Source of the DNA: Poecilobothrus nobilitatus
Taxonomy: Eukaryota; Arthropoda; Insecta; Diptera; Dolichopodidae
Assembly: GCA_947095535.1 (NCBI GenBank)
Contig: OX352773.1
Location: 23,829,398 to 23,893,397 of the forward strand
Direction: 5' to 3'
Length of the DNA stretch: 64,000 bases
The notes beneath the pieces were generated by a model. That model searched no databases. It was not told the DNA's origin and saw only the letters and a list, made by a program, of their open reading frames with translations. Shown here one piece after another: positions 25,440 to 38,989 of this stretch (the first letter of the stretch is position 1; each line of letters starts with the position of its first letter). Both the position numbers and the translations under genes were made by a program.

Positions 25440-26015
25440 CTATAATGAAATCCAATAAATTAAAATCCAGTCTTTCAAAATCCAGTCGTTTAAAATCCAG
25501 TAAAAATTAAGTAAGCCGAGTCAAAAATTCAATCAATTTCAATTATTTAGCTGCGCAGAAATTTTTGATTAGGCTTACTGGATTTTTTCTGCTGCACTGA
25601 ATAATTTTATCTAGATTTTTATAAAGTATGTATGTATGTATATATTTATATGAAATTTTTTCCGTTTTTGTAGTAAATACTTTTTGCCGCGTACTTAACC
25701 AAATAACTTTAATTTCCCTTATTGAAAAACTAAAAGAAGAACAAATTACAGTTGTTTCTAATATTGAGAAGATAGAATCGGGTGAGCAACTCAAACCGTC
25801 TAAAAAAGATATTTTTAGTTATTTTTTATATAATAAATTTATTTATATAGTGAAGTACATTTATAAAGCTTTTAAAAATTTATTAACTAGCCTTTTTATG
25901 GCTGAAATTGCCGGTATTAAAAATCCAGTAACATTTTGTTGGATTTCAAATTTAAGAAATTACGGGATTTAAATTTACTGGATTTTGAACTAAAAAATTA
26001 CTGGATTTTGAACGT
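25440..26015. repeat. Foldback region with AAAATCCAGT repeats
   Basis: The left arm carries AAAATCCAGT three times at a 15-bp spacing (about 25462, 25477, 25492) plus a diverged unit. The right arm carries the reverse complement ACTGGATTTT at about 25977 and 26000, plus one at 25577. Arms therefore face each other across about 500 bp, as in foldback-type elements with reiterated subterminal motifs. Inside is a frame reading ISLIEKLKEEQITVVSNIEK with charged, coiled-coil-like character (about 25707-25800). It may be a relic of an encoded protein, but no family is recognised. Confidence 0.5.
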
Positions 26016-26264
26016 CTACCCTCCCTTTTTTATACACAAAAGTCAAAACGTCACATTTTCATCCCTGTTTCTTCACTTTTTTTGAAACTGAAATTTTTTT
26101 GACATTTCTTTTAAACATGTTTTTTGATATTTGTAGCTGTTATTAAATATGGTGAAACTTGAAAACTTTTCTAAAGTGAAATGAATAAAAAAATAATTTT
26201 CAAATAAATAAACGTTTTAAAAAAATGAAATTCTCTAATTTATACATTCTATTTCTATGCCTGC

Positions 26265-26395
26265 CAAAAAAATATAGTGAGATAGTGTTTAGTGGGTTAA
26301 AGTCCCAATAACTCATAGAGGACTCGTGGCCTTTACACTCCTCTATATTGTCTTTCGATGATTCCCACTTACCCACGCAAAAAAAAAAAAAATAG
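26265..26395 (+). repeat. Hairpin-bearing segment ending in poly(A)
   Basis: An 8-bp perfect stem ATAGAGGA (26315-26322) / TCCTCTAT (26339-26346) closes a 16-base loop. The segment is GC-richer than its surroundings and ends in a run of A at about 26380-26393. It could be the 3' end of a retroposed RNA. No A or B box is visible and no other copy was found. Confidence 0.35.
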
Positions 26396-29300
26396 AAATG
26401 CTTTCAAAAAATTAGATTCTTGTAATTTTAAAAAAGTGAAAAGAAAAGGGATTTAAAAAATCGTAGAAAACATTAAAGTCTAACAACCGCCTTAAATGAT
26501 GTTAATGCAATTTGACTTGAAATTGTTTAGTGTTAATTTTTAAAAAATCAACTCTATAGTTTTGCCCTTATATAAAGTTCATAATTTTAATATTTTTTTT
26601 TTTCATATTAAAAATATGCACATTATCTATTAACCTTCTGTGTAAAAAAAAAAAAAATAAAATTAAAATAAATAGCCTATAGTAACTTTCTTAGAATTTC
26701 AAACTTAATTAGAAAATTTAAAGATCATGTGCAAAAAAAGTAAATAGAACCGTGTAAATTCATATATGAGTGTTAAAAATCGAGATAAATTTGTTTATGT
26801 ATACTTATAAGTAGAAAATATTTAAAAGAAACTTTGATTTCAACTTTGATTTTTAAATAAAAATACATTTTTTTTCCAATTCAATGCGACTGTCATTATT
26901 ATTATTATTTAAATAAAACATATAATCGTTGAATATAAAATTCATATATTAATGAAATATTAAGAAATATTAATTAAAAAAAATTATCATCAAGTCGTTA
27001 ATAGAAATAAACCATCATAAAAGAATACATTATGTACTTACTTAGTTTCTTTTTTTAAAATTTCTTTTTAGATTTTTGCTATACAATATTAAATAATTAT
27101 GATTAAAGTAAGTACTTATTACGATAAATTTTTCCATTTAATAATAAATAACAATACAAAAAAAAAACGAATAAATATTAAAAATTTTCGAATGAACGAT
27201 CATCATCATTCAAAGAACATAATTGATTAAAAGAAACATTAATTAAATTTATAATTATGAAAATATTGTGCTTTTTTTTTTAAGTAACTGTATTTCCTAG
27301 AGAACCTTGACCTAACTGACACCGGTCGCAGTAAAATTAAAAAAAAAAAAAACTTCTATCACTTATCAGATAATTTTTAATTTAAAAAAAAATTTAAACG
27401 ACCTCACGACATAAAAACCTAAAGCTTCAAATTAAAATCTTTTTTAATAATTTAAATGATGTGTTTTTCATTTGAAACTGACAGATGCCATATAAAACTG
27501 TTCATAGTATAAAACTAGCGCAGTAACTCATCATCAATGAGTTAAAGTACATTTCTTTTTGTTTATTAAACTTGTTTTCTATCATTTTACTACCATTTCA
27601 GAAATAAGTAATTTATAGCAAAATAAGAGTCCCACTAGGGGTAACCTCTTAACCTTTTGATACCAGTTTGTGGAGCAAAAATACTATCTAATCTTATGAC
27701 ATAATTAAATTTAAAATAAACTCTTTAACGTAATTTCACCACTCTATACATCTTTGATCCCATGACGTCATAGTTTTTATAATCAAATATAAAATGACGA
27801 ATAAAAATTATTTCAGTTTTGAAAAAAGATAATGATGAAAAAAAAAACGATATAGCAAAACTATAGCATTAGACAGACACATCAAAAAGACATATGACAA
27901 ATATTATATACGTATACTTATATACATATATGTATATATATATATGATAATGTAAGTAATATAATAAGAAAATATTATGTAATATTGTAAAATAATGATC
28001 ATCAAATCTACAATAATAATTAACAGGCCATGTACGATCAACAAAATATCACATATAAAAAATGACAAAAATTCTTACGGAAATTTTTTTTTTTATGTTT
28101 TTAACAAAAAATTCCATTTATAATATTTTAAGCTTTTAGTTATTCATCTAAATTTTTCAATTTTTATATTATACTTAACTATGTAATAAAATTTGCAATT
28201 TAAGCTCAAAATTTTTAAATTTGTACATAATATACTAATTTTCAATTTTTTTGTTTTTTCTTTTTTTACATTTTACATATCGCAGTCATTTTATGATTCC
28301 CAACAAAAAATAATAAGAAAGCGGTTTTTTTTTAGTAGAAAAATATTTGGAAGACTATTTTTCAAATGGATAATTTATGACTAAAAATATTAAATTTAAA
28401 ATAAATTATTAAAAGATGTAAAAAGAAGAATGGAATTTAATTGGGGCTCATCAGAAAAAAAAAAAAAAAATTTTTTTTATTGTCAAAATTACTAAACGAA
28501 ATTCTTTTTACTTTATAGGTTACCCTATAGTAAAAATTGATCATTTAATTACAAATTGAGCAATTTGAAAATAATTTTTGTGATTATTCAAACAAAATAT
28601 TTAATAAAAGAAAAAAATAAAAATTAAAATACTTACTTATTGAAAAAAAAATTTAATGTATATGCGTACATAATATATATATGTACATAATATTATATGA
28701 AATGATTACTTTATCTTATAAAACCAAAATTAAATTAAAATAACAAAATACTTATTCGATAATTTCTATAAAAAATGAATATGACTATGATATTATATAC
28801 CTACATAGTATAAATTTTTTAAGAAATGAAATTATCAAAGTGTTGTACATATTTAGTAAGAACGTATAAACAATAGAAAAAAAAAAGAAAAATAAAAAAA
28901 AAAATAAGAAAATATTTTCTCTGTTGTCGTTTCCAAATTTAATTTGATGACTAACTCGAGATATAATAAAGCTTCTCTAATTCATAATATTACTTTCAAG
29001 TCAATTTAGCAAAAAATTTCTTATAGTTAATTTCCTTTTTTTTTTTTAAATTTCAATTCAATTCTGATTTTAATTTTTTTTTTTTTTTTTTTGAGGAAAT
29101 AATTATAGTTTTCATATAAGTAAGTTGATAAAATTGATATCATTAACGCAAAAAAGAAAAAAAAAAATTCCTTTAAAATTATTTTGTTTTATTTTTCTTT
29201 TGTTTTTCAAATGAAATTTATTATTTCATTAATAAAATAAAAAAAAAAAACAAATTTTTTTTTTAAATAAATAGAAAAATATGTATGGATGTATATAAAA

Positions 29301-30240
29301 ATTAAAGCACGTGATTTAGTAATGGCAAACAATTTTCTTTCTTTTTTATTTTTAATATTAGAAAATAAAATTATGGAAAACTACAAAATTTTTTATTTAA
29401 ATTTTGTACTTAAAGGCTTTAAAAAATAAATAAAATAACGAAAATTGCCTTAATTCTATTAATACATGTAAAAGTATACCTACATACTTATTTTTCAGAG
29501 ATTTGAACCTATATATTATATGATTTGATTTTCTGATGTTGATTCATAAAAATTATATTCCATGAATTGCCATAAAACGATAAATAAAATTGAGCTTAAA
29601 TTATTATTTAACTAAGTTGTGGTTTATCTTACTTATAATTCTCAAATATTTTATTTCTAAATTTACAAAACTCATCGACTAGGCTCAAAAGTAGGCAATA
29701 TAAATACCTAATAACTAAATTGTTTTCATACCTCGGCTTTAGTTTTTTGAATTATTTATAAAGGTGATTAGAAAATTATCTAAATTAGCTTTTAAATTCA
29801 TTTTAAAAAAGTAATTGGAGTGAGTAGTGCTGTTGTTCTCTAATATTCTCTAGTTCTAAAAATTCTCTACAAAAGTTCTTGATTAAAAAAAAAAAATTTT
29901 TTAGTGTTTCAGTCAAAAATTATAATAAATACAAAAAATTAATAATAATATACAATAAATTAGAAAATTTTTTTTTAAAATAATGTAAATAATATCGACC
30001 TAAAGGACGGAATTATGTTTCTTGATAGCTTTTTTTAAAATTATTTTATTACTCTTTAAAACACTTTTTTTTTTTTTTAATTAATATCAATATTTGAAAC
30101 TTTTTTTTATTATATAATGTAAAAACATTTATCGTTCTATACTTTTTTCACAAATTATCATGTTAAGTACATTTAAAAAAAAATTTAGGTCGATTTTAGG
30201 TGCATAGAATAGGTCGATATTAGGATCATTTGTATTTTAT
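26396..30240. other. AT-rich non-coding stretch, no gene
   Basis: Homopolymer-rich DNA. Open frames here are F/K/I/N-rich artefacts. No exon-like segment or repeat family was recognised. Confidence 0.5.
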
Positions 30241-30279
30241 GCTTGTTTTTTGATTATTTTTACGAATATTTACTTAGGA

Positions 30280-30510
30280 AAATGTCTTAACAGAAGAAAT
30301 TATAATATTGAAATGTTACAAGAGGCATTGAAAGCCGTTCAAAATAATGAAATTTCGACATATGCAACTAGTAAAAATTTTGGAATACCGAAATCTACTC
30401 TATTAAATAATAAAAAATATAATGATGAAATTCGACATATAGGAAAACAAACCGTTTTAAGCAATCTCGAAGAAACAAAAATTGTTAAAATTTTTCAAAT
30501 TAATTTATTT
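30280..30510 (+). pseudogene. pogo/CENP-B-type HTH transposase fragment
   Basis: The frame reads NRRNYNIEMLQEALKAVQ, then NEISTYATSKNFGIPKSTLL, then QTVLSNLEETKIVKIF. This matches the order found in pogo/Tigger/jerky-type transposases: a pipsqueak-like helix-turn-helix with the 'AS..[FY]G[IV]P.STL' recognition helix, then the 'G..TVLS..EE..IV..I' start of the second (CENP-B/Tc5-type) DNA-binding domain. Neither the rest of that domain nor the DDE nuclease follows. The frame drifts into low-complexity sequence and stops at 30571-30573. Sequence TTTACTTAG just before could be a splice acceptor (exon from about 30280), so an exon of a domesticated gene is an alternative. A dead transposon fragment is more likely. 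No start codon is convincing. Confidence 0.65.
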
Positions 30511-31066
30511 TATTTTATTTTAATTACGAAAATAAGAACGCAGTTAGAAGGCAGAGAGTCTAACCTTTCATAAAATATATACTTTTATACACTTTTTCCT
30601 TAAAAATATTTCGAATTAGTCGACTTTGTAACATGACTTAAAAAAATAGGACGATAATATAGCCGTTTACTTTACTCTGGATAATTGTTTTGAAATTTAT
30701 TAATCAAAGTTAAAATGTCAATTTTTGTATAAAGTATGAAAATAAAAAAAGAAAAATCAAATTAAAATAGAAAATTTTTTTTTTATAAATAAAAAGTAAG
30801 TAGATATTCAAAATTCAAACCAAATCATTTAAAAATGAAATGATAAATTCGTTAATTTACATCTTACTTAAAAGTATTTTTTTTTATATCCCGTTCAAGT
30901 AATTAATTTCAGTCGCCAAAGTATTTAAAAGCACATAGAGTTAACACCTTAAGTCATAGGGAAATTTTTTTCTTTTTAAAAAGGTCCCAAGCAATTTTAA
31001 ATTTTTATAAATTTCTATCACCCATATTTTAGCAGTTTATCTTAACTTCAAAAAAAAAATGTCTCC

Positions 31067-31235
31067 GGGGCCTCAGTGGCCTAGTGGGTAAAAGCGTATA
31101 AAATACGCTGTAAAAACACCGAGGAAGTGTTGATTCGAAACCCACACACGCCGTAAGAGTTATTCCTCCTTATGAAATTTACAGCAACGCCTCCTTATAA
31201 CATTTACAGCAACTAATTGCAACTAATTTTGTACA
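31067..31235 (+). mobile_element. tRNA-derived SINE, family 2, copy 1
   Basis: The head reads GGCCTCAGTGGCCTAGTGGG (A box region), then a perfect GCGTAT/ATACGC hairpin, then the B box GATTCGAAACC at about 31131. The downstream part contains CCTCCTTATGAAATTTACAG, which is partly repeated a second time (CCTCCTTATAACATTTACAG). Shares head and tail landmarks with 48188-48290 (minus) and 55381-55515. Distinct from family 1. The parent tRNA was not assigned. Confidence 0.65.
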
Positions 31236-31594
31236 CACTGAATACAGAATATGTAAATACAAACATTTTATATTCAGTATTTGTTACACTATAGTTGAAA
31301 CTTAAATTTTTACAAATTAATATAAAACTAGTATTCGCCTGCCCCTCGAAATTCAAGGTGTTTTAATTAGCAATTACAATAAAGTATATACAGTACAGTT
31401 TCTTTATGATTTTATTTAAAATGTAAAAATACAATTTTCAATAATTAAAGCCTTTATGAATTTAAAATTTCTTTGCAAATTATATTTTTTGTAAAAAAAA
31501 CGGTTATTATTATCGTTTAGAAGTTGCCCTTGATTTATTGAGTATTGCAAACTCAATATATACCTATTATATATATATTATAAGAAGCCTAAGA
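31236..31594. other. AT-rich non-coding stretch, no gene
   Basis: Nothing recognised. Confidence 0.5.
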
Positions 31595-31654
31595 TGGTAA
31601 ATCATTGAGTAAAAGGTTTTTAAATGTCTATCAATACAGATTAAATATTATGAT
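31595..31654 (+). repeat. Direct repeat, copy 1 (60 bp)
   Basis: TGGTAAATCATTGAGTAAAA through TTAAATATTATGAT recurs with few changes at 32145-32205. Family unknown. Confidence 0.7.
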
Positions 31655-32144
31655 GATATTATGATATGTAAGAATTTATTTCGTTTAAAATATAAAAAAA
31701 AAACCAAAAAAAAAAAACAAAAAAACAGAACTGAATCGAACTTACAAGATTATCGAACTTACAAGATTAAAAAGCAACTATTAATAACCTCACACTCTAC
31801 CTCTGTACTAACCTTAACTAAAATGTGAATGTTTATATTCAGTTATATTGTGAAATTCCTACTCCTACCATACAACCAATATTTTAAAATTTTTAATAGA
31901 AAACAAAAAATAAAACAAAAATTTAACGGAATCAAAGAGCGTCTTTTTTGAATATGTATATTATAGGTATAGATTATACATACTATTATACATACTATAT
32001 GATACATATGTATATACTTTACATGGGTTTTTTATAAAAATGGAAAATTATTAATGAAAATCAGAAAATTTTGGAAAAATATTGATCTTGTAAGATGGCT
32101 GTACTGAATATTTATCATTTAAAAAGAAAAAAATGAAAGTTGGT

Positions 32145-32205
32145 TGGTAAATCATTGAGTAAAAGGATTTTAAATGTCTGTCATTTACAGATTAAATATT
32201 ATGAT
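32145..32205 (+). repeat. Direct repeat, copy 2 (61 bp)
   Basis: Partner of 31595-31654, about 550 bp downstream in the same orientation. Confidence 0.7.
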
Positions 32206-35200
32206 TAAATTAAAAACAAAAAAAAAATCGTGTAAAATATATGTTCTAATTCTTACAAAATTTTTAAAATTCATCTTCAATGATTTTATATTCACTTTAT
32301 ATTAAATATACAAAATTTTTCTGTTCTTCTTAATTCATTTACCCTAATTTTTTTAAGTTTTTTTTCGTGAAACTTACCGCGTATACAGCAAATATTTTTA
32401 TTTTTTGATAATAACATAAATATGTTATAAAAATACCGAAAGACAAGAAATATACACTTAAGTAAAACTACATACCTATATAAGTTAAGTAATAACTAAG
32501 TTTTAAATTTCAATATGAAAATATACACAATTTAAAATAAAAAAAAAAATGGTTATTCAAAACCGCAGACAAATGACGGATGATCCATAAAAATATTTAA
32601 AAAAAAAAACAAAAAATATGAACATGAGGTGGTTGAAGCCTAAAGACGCTGTAGCGTCACAAAAAAGAAAATAATAAGTAATTTATAAAATTAATTTTTA
32701 TTTATATTCAAAAAACAATTTGTACATACAATGTAGGAATGTATATATGTAACGCCGAAATATAATAAAGTATTAGTGATAATTTTATATAATTTATTTT
32801 ACACGCTTGTTTAATCTATAAAGCTTTCATTCAGTTTTTATTTGTTTTAATTGTTAATATTATGATTAGATTAATAATATTATATAACCTTGACATTTTT
32901 ATGATTTTTTGGTTGTTATTATTTGCATTACTTATTATAATTTTTCTTGTTTCATGTTTTTATGTTTTTTTTTTTATTGTACTTTAAAAGAAAAATTATA
33001 CTAAAGTAAGATTTTTTGTTTTTTATTATTTAAGAATTTTGGATTTCTTTTTCATTCTAAAAATAAAATTAGTAATTTGTATCAATTTTATTTTTAAAAA
33101 TTTGACATTGGCTATGACGCCAAAATATATTATGTCTGTTTTATTTTTATTTAAATATTAGATGTTTTATTTTTTGTTTTGTTGTTTTTGTTTTTTTTTT
33201 AATTTTGATAATTTAAATAATTGATTTTCTATAAGTTAGCTGTAAAGGTAAGGGTTCATTAAAAAATAAAATAATAAAAAACGAAAAAATAAGAAATTAC
33301 TTAATTCGAAATTATAAAAAAAAAAAAGTACTAAAAAATTTAACAATAAGTACTTAGTTTTTCAATATTTGATATAAATTTAAAAAAAAGAACATAACGA
33401 CAAAAATAAACCATAATTTTATTAATTAAATTTTTTTTTTTGTATCTAGTTATATATTTTATCATAATTAGTTCCGCTTAAAATCATTATTGTATTTAAA
33501 ATAAGTATGGGTACTTTATAACACATTTTTTTTTTTCTTTTAGACAATATGTAAGTTGTTATCTACTTAATATTTTTATAATTTTGTATTAAAAATTTAT
33601 TAATTTTAACATGTCTTGAAATAATTTTGTACATACTCTTAATTTATTCCGATCAATTTAACAAAGGTCAATAGTTATAATATATACGTAAAATTACATC
33701 TAAGTAGTTATTTATGCATCTACTTACTTATTGACTAATTCAATTTTCTTTAATACATTGACGCATGCGTATTTTTTTACATACCTTTATGCGTATATTT
33801 ATTAACTAAGTAAGTATTAACTAAGTATGTATTAAATAACATAGTAATTTAGTACTTAAGTAAGTTGTAATTAAATTTTAAAAGTTATGTTGTTATAAAC
33901 GAAACCAATTAATTAGAAGTGTTATTATTTATTATAAGAAATAATTCAAAATATTTTTTGTCAAACAATGTTCGATTTATCAACATTTTGTTTTTTATTG
34001 ACTGTTTGTTTTTAATAAAAAAAAAAAAAATTAAAACACTTGTGTTTTGAAACATATTTAATTAACAATTAGAAATAATTTTCTTTCCTTATACATTTGT
34101 ATATTATGTAGATGGTAACAAAAATCATTTAAATAAAATTTACAGGTGATCAAAAAAATTAAGAATTGAAATAACCTATAATCTGTAAGTAACTAAATTT
34201 AACTTATTCTTATTGTTTAAAAGGGGAGGCCATGTGACTGACCTTACACCTAGATCCTGTGATTCGTTGTGCTCCCCTGCTCAATTAACCGCTCACCTAC
34301 TACAGCCTCCCATTAAGCCAATCTATACCCAATATAATTTAATTTAAACTTAATAATTATTATAACAAAAAATTTCAAACAATCAAGTAGAATATATGCA
34401 TACGTAACTTATATAAATTTACTTAGTTAGACTTTTTTCAATTTTTTCTTTCTTTGTAATCGCTAAAATGTTTCATTTCTCTCTCTGTTTTATTAAATTT
34501 TCTTTTTTAATTCATTAAAAATATTTTTTTTTTAATGAAATTTCAAAAATTAGTTAATGCACTATAATTATTCGCTATTTTGTATTGTGGATTGATCATG
34601 ATTTTTTTTTTTTTTTTTTTACAAAAATTTTTAGTTAACAAAATGTTTGCAAAAAAAGTACAATTGATACAAATACAATATACAAAACAAAAAAAAACAA
34701 ACAACTATACTTATCAATAAATATATATAAGTATATATATATTTAAGTAATTATCAAACTTATGTATAATTATGAAAGATAATTTGGTGATTTTTATTAT
34801 TTGTCGTATAAAAATATGATTAAGTATGTCCGTCTGTGAATTTTCAGATGTGTTCTTAGTGTTTATATACGATAGTATAAAAAATGTTACTTTCTAAATT
34901 ATGATATTTGAAACTTTTAAAAAAGAACATTAAGCTTAAATAAGTATAAAAGTTTATTAGATTTGTTTTTTTAAAAATTATTAAGCTTTTAATATAGGAG
35001 TTTAACAGAAGATTCAAATATCATTTAACTATTAATTTTCTTAACATGATTGCGAATTAATCTTTTCTTTTTTTCTTTCTTTTTAAATTTATGTATACTT
35101 AGTTTATCTTATACAATTTTTTTTAATTTTTTTTTTATTTGATTTTTACTTCTATTAGTTACTTACACCTTCAAAAAAATTACATTTATAAAAATTAAAT

Positions 35201-38200
35201 ATCCTTAATCAGCTTTAATTAAACGCGAAAAATAAAATGTTTAAAAATAATCTAAAAATTATTTATTTTTCCTATAAAAACTAGTATATATGTATCTAAA
35301 AAAAAAAAAAAATAATACCATGTTTTATAAGAGCAAAATAATATATGGTAATAGTTATTGTAATATTTTATGTTAAACTATTTACGTACCTATAACGAAA
35401 CTAATAAAAATATAACACGTAACATTTAAAATATTTGTTAGAAAATAATACTTTTACCGACTAAATTAAAAATTGCATCACAAAATGTCTTTTAATCTAT
35501 GCTATGCTTAGAGTATAAATATACTTACAAATTATTGAAAATCTTTTTTTTTACAGTTTCATAAAATTGAATTATAAAGAAGTAAATACATATATATATA
35601 ATTTTAACTATCTGTAATATCTAAGTCCAAATTAAATTGTAAGACTAAACAATATTTTCTTTTTTTTATAAGTATTTATTCAGTCGGAAAATAATTAAAC
35701 CGTACAAAAATTTGTTTTTTGTTTTTTTTTTAATGTGTTAAATAAACTATAGTAAAAAATTTAACTGATGAATTTTACATTTTCTCAATTTTTTATTATT
35801 ATTTTTATTAACACATTGTCGACCGAGTCTTTTTACAAATTCATACAAAATTTTATTAATTGTTTCTGTATTGTTTAACAATTGAATAAAAAATATAAAA
35901 CTATTTTCTTATTATATGAACAGAAACTTAATATAAAAACAAAAAACTTAATATTACATACGAAATTTAATAAGTAAATACTTTACGCACTAATATAATG
36001 TATTTCAATGCATTTATTGTAGTTATAAAATATGCAGTTATAGTGATAAAAATTAATAGAGTGATAAATTATAAGTGAATTTATGCAGAATATTAATAAT
36101 AGTAAAATCGTGAAAAATAAAAATGTGTCAATTTTTGTTATTGCCTATATATATATACCTACTACATAATATATATTATATATATATAAATAGAATTGGG
36201 CAAATTTAACTCACGATTTTACGATTAAAATAAAAAAAAATTAAGTAAATAAAAATATTTTAATTACCAAAATAAATAATTATTTTATACTAAAGTACCT
36301 ATAAAATTTTTTACTAAAAGATAATAATTTCTATATATCTATATAGGTATCTAAGTAACTAAATTTTTTTTTTTTAAATTAAAAGCGTACCCTACTTAAA
36401 AAGCTCAAAATCCTATATTTCAATAATATAACGATATTACGAGAATTATCTATAACCACAAAAAAAAAAAAAAATAAGGCAGACAAATCGATTATATACC
36501 GTAATGCAGATATTTTTATTAAAGTTCGTTATATTTTGTCTTAACAAATCGCTAGGACAATTAATTTTTCATGTTTGCAATTTTGTATAAGATATGTTAA
36601 AAAAAAAAAGCAAGAATAGAAAAATTTTTTTTAAATTTGATAAGATAATTCTAAAAACAACTTTTTTTTTTTTGTATATACAACAAATTTTCTAAATACA
36701 TAGGTATATTTTTTGCTAAATATTTTTTTAATTTTTTTTTACTAACACTTTTTTATTTATTTATTATTTTATTTTTTATTTACACTTTTTTCTTCGTATA
36801 AAATCGATTATTTTGTTGGTTCTTTTTCGTTTTCTTTAACATTTTTAGAAGTACTCAAATTCTTGCGTTATTTTAATTTTTCATAAATTTTACCTGTTGA
36901 AATGAAATAAAGTAAACTGTAGTGTAAGGTAACTAATATTAAAAGTAATATGAAAGGAAAGGAGGTTAAATTTATAAAATAAATAAAAAAAAAATAAAAA
37001 AAAAAAATACTAACTTACTAGATGAATTAAATTCATAAAATTTGGTGCAAAATAGAAATTAATATGAAATAAGAAAAAATTTAATACAAATATAAAAAAA
37101 GTTTGAGAAAAAAAAAACCATTAAAGTATTTTTTATCTTTTTTTTTTTTAATAAAATACAAATACTTTTGTAGGTGACCATATAACATATTAATAAACTA
37201 ATATAATATTTATTTCTAAAAGAATATAACTAGATATGTATGTACATATAAAAGAATATATATATTATATACTTAGGAATATATAAAATAGGTATAGATA
37301 TATAAAACATATGTAAATTTTTTTTTAAATTTGTTTAAATTTGCGTATCAATAAATGCTATATAAAAATTAAATGTGTTAGTTTTGATTTATTTTATAAT
37401 TTATGTAAAATTATTGTGATCCACAAATAATTTGAAAAAAAAAAAAATAATAATAAATTAAATTTGATAATTTTGAACAAAACAAAAAAAAAAACAGTTC
37501 TAAGAAGTTAACAAATTTTACATAGGGTATTGTATCTAAATATGATCAAGGTGGACTAGTATTGATTTTTAATACAAAAACAGAGTCAACTTTATTTAGT
37601 TTATTTTAACTGTTATCTAAATTTTTTTTTTGTTTTAGGTATTTAAATAATGGAAAGCAGTTTTATTAAAAATAATTTTGAACTAAAAATATTTTAAAAA
37701 GATTTTTTTTACAAAAGTACATAATAAACAAACATTGTTGTAAATAATTATAATATTTTGTAGTTTAACATAGATTTTTCATATTTATTATTCTAATTAA
37801 ATTCACATTTTTCTTTTATGTACGTAATTGACCTTTAATTTTGTTTTTTTTTTTTTCTTCTTTTGCTTTTTGGTTCAGTTCATATTGATAAGATTTGGTT
37901 TATAACGCTTGTATTATTAAAAAAAAACAAAAAAATACATACATATTCTCGTTTAATTATTAAATTTGATAATTTCTTACTTTCGATTTTTCACAATTAT
38001 ACATACTTAAAGTTATGTCATGTTTGATGATCACATAAATTTAATTACAAAGTACATACATATTTCAGGAAAATGTAATTATACCTATACATATATGTAT
38101 ATATAACACAAGTATTTTATTTAATAAATATAAAATATTTTTTAGAATCTTGGCAAAACAGAACAAAAAATAAAATAAATAAAATTATTGTTTATTATTT

Positions 38201-38423
38201 CTTGCAGTGTTATACTTTTTAATATACCTATAAAGGAAAAAAAAAACTGGTTGAAAAAAGAAAAAAATATAAATTTTTAATTCACAAACAGGTTCTGTAA
38301 ATTATCAAATATTTTCCATTTTGTTAATTTTTTTTTTTAACTGAATAAACATTTATTTAAATTGATATAAAAATTAAACGTAGGTATTTTTATTTACAAA
38401 AAAAAGTTAATAAAAAAACTTAC
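32206..38423. other. Long AT-rich non-coding stretch, one GC island
   Basis: No gene was recognised. A GC-rich island at about 34223-34330 (GGGGAGGCCATGTGACTGAC ... CTACTACAGCCTCCC) stands out. Its minus strand has a short open stretch with NESQDLGVRS and TWPPLL but no recognisable family. It is probably a transposon or SINE scrap. If the exon at 38424-38989 is real, the DNA to its left is that gene's first intron. Confidence 0.5.
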
Positions 38424-38989
38424 CCAACTACACCTCTTTCATATATATATCCGATTGGGCGCCACGGGCAGCCCTTATATTTTCCAATTAATTTATCTGA
38501 ATATTTATTCATATTATATGTACTAGCTTTATTATCAACAGTTGTGCTACCGGCTTTCCTTCTTGATGGATTATAATAATTACGTTCATGAGCTACAATT
38601 TTTTCTCGATCAGCTTGTGTTGGGGCTGTTCGTTCATCATTACCAAATTGTTGTAATATTTGAAATGCAGTCGTATCACGACTATTGTTTGAATTTGTAT
38701 TTATATTATTATTGCTTTCTCTGAGTTGAATTCCAATTATTGTTGTAGTACCATTTAATGTATTTGATGTTGGTATAATTGCAGTCGATATAGGCGATGT
38801 TGTAGTTAAAGATGATGATGTATTTGATGATGATGATGTTGTAATATTTTGAAAATTTTTTTGTTGTAACAATTGTTGTTGTTCAAGTTGTGCTTGCATT
38901 TCAGCTGAATTTGTTTCCCAAATTGCAAACCAAGTTCTAAGTGCTGGTCCTTCCTGTTCTTCTTGAAACCAACCCACAAATGGATCCAT
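38424..38989 (-). CDS. First coding exon of an unrecognised Q/S/T/N-rich protein
   Basis: This exon encodes 188 residues and ends in a strong splice donor (GG|GTAAGT on the minus strand, GT at 38423-38422) in phase 2, so the protein continues leftward. It opens with MDPFVGWFQEEQEGPALRTW, a compact, conserved-looking segment rich in W and F (residues 1-25). Then come a glutamine stretch (about 34-43), a long S/T/N-rich low-complexity tract (about 48-104) and a mixed basic segment ending in GKYKGCPWRPIGYIYERG. Codon use is visibly less AT-skewed than the flanking DNA. The ATG at 38989-38987 is the first of the frame after non-coding AT-rich DNA. I do not recognise the family. The ordered N-terminus followed by disordered tracts would fit a nuclear or regulatory protein, but that is inference. 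No downstream exon could be identified. Confidence 0.7.
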
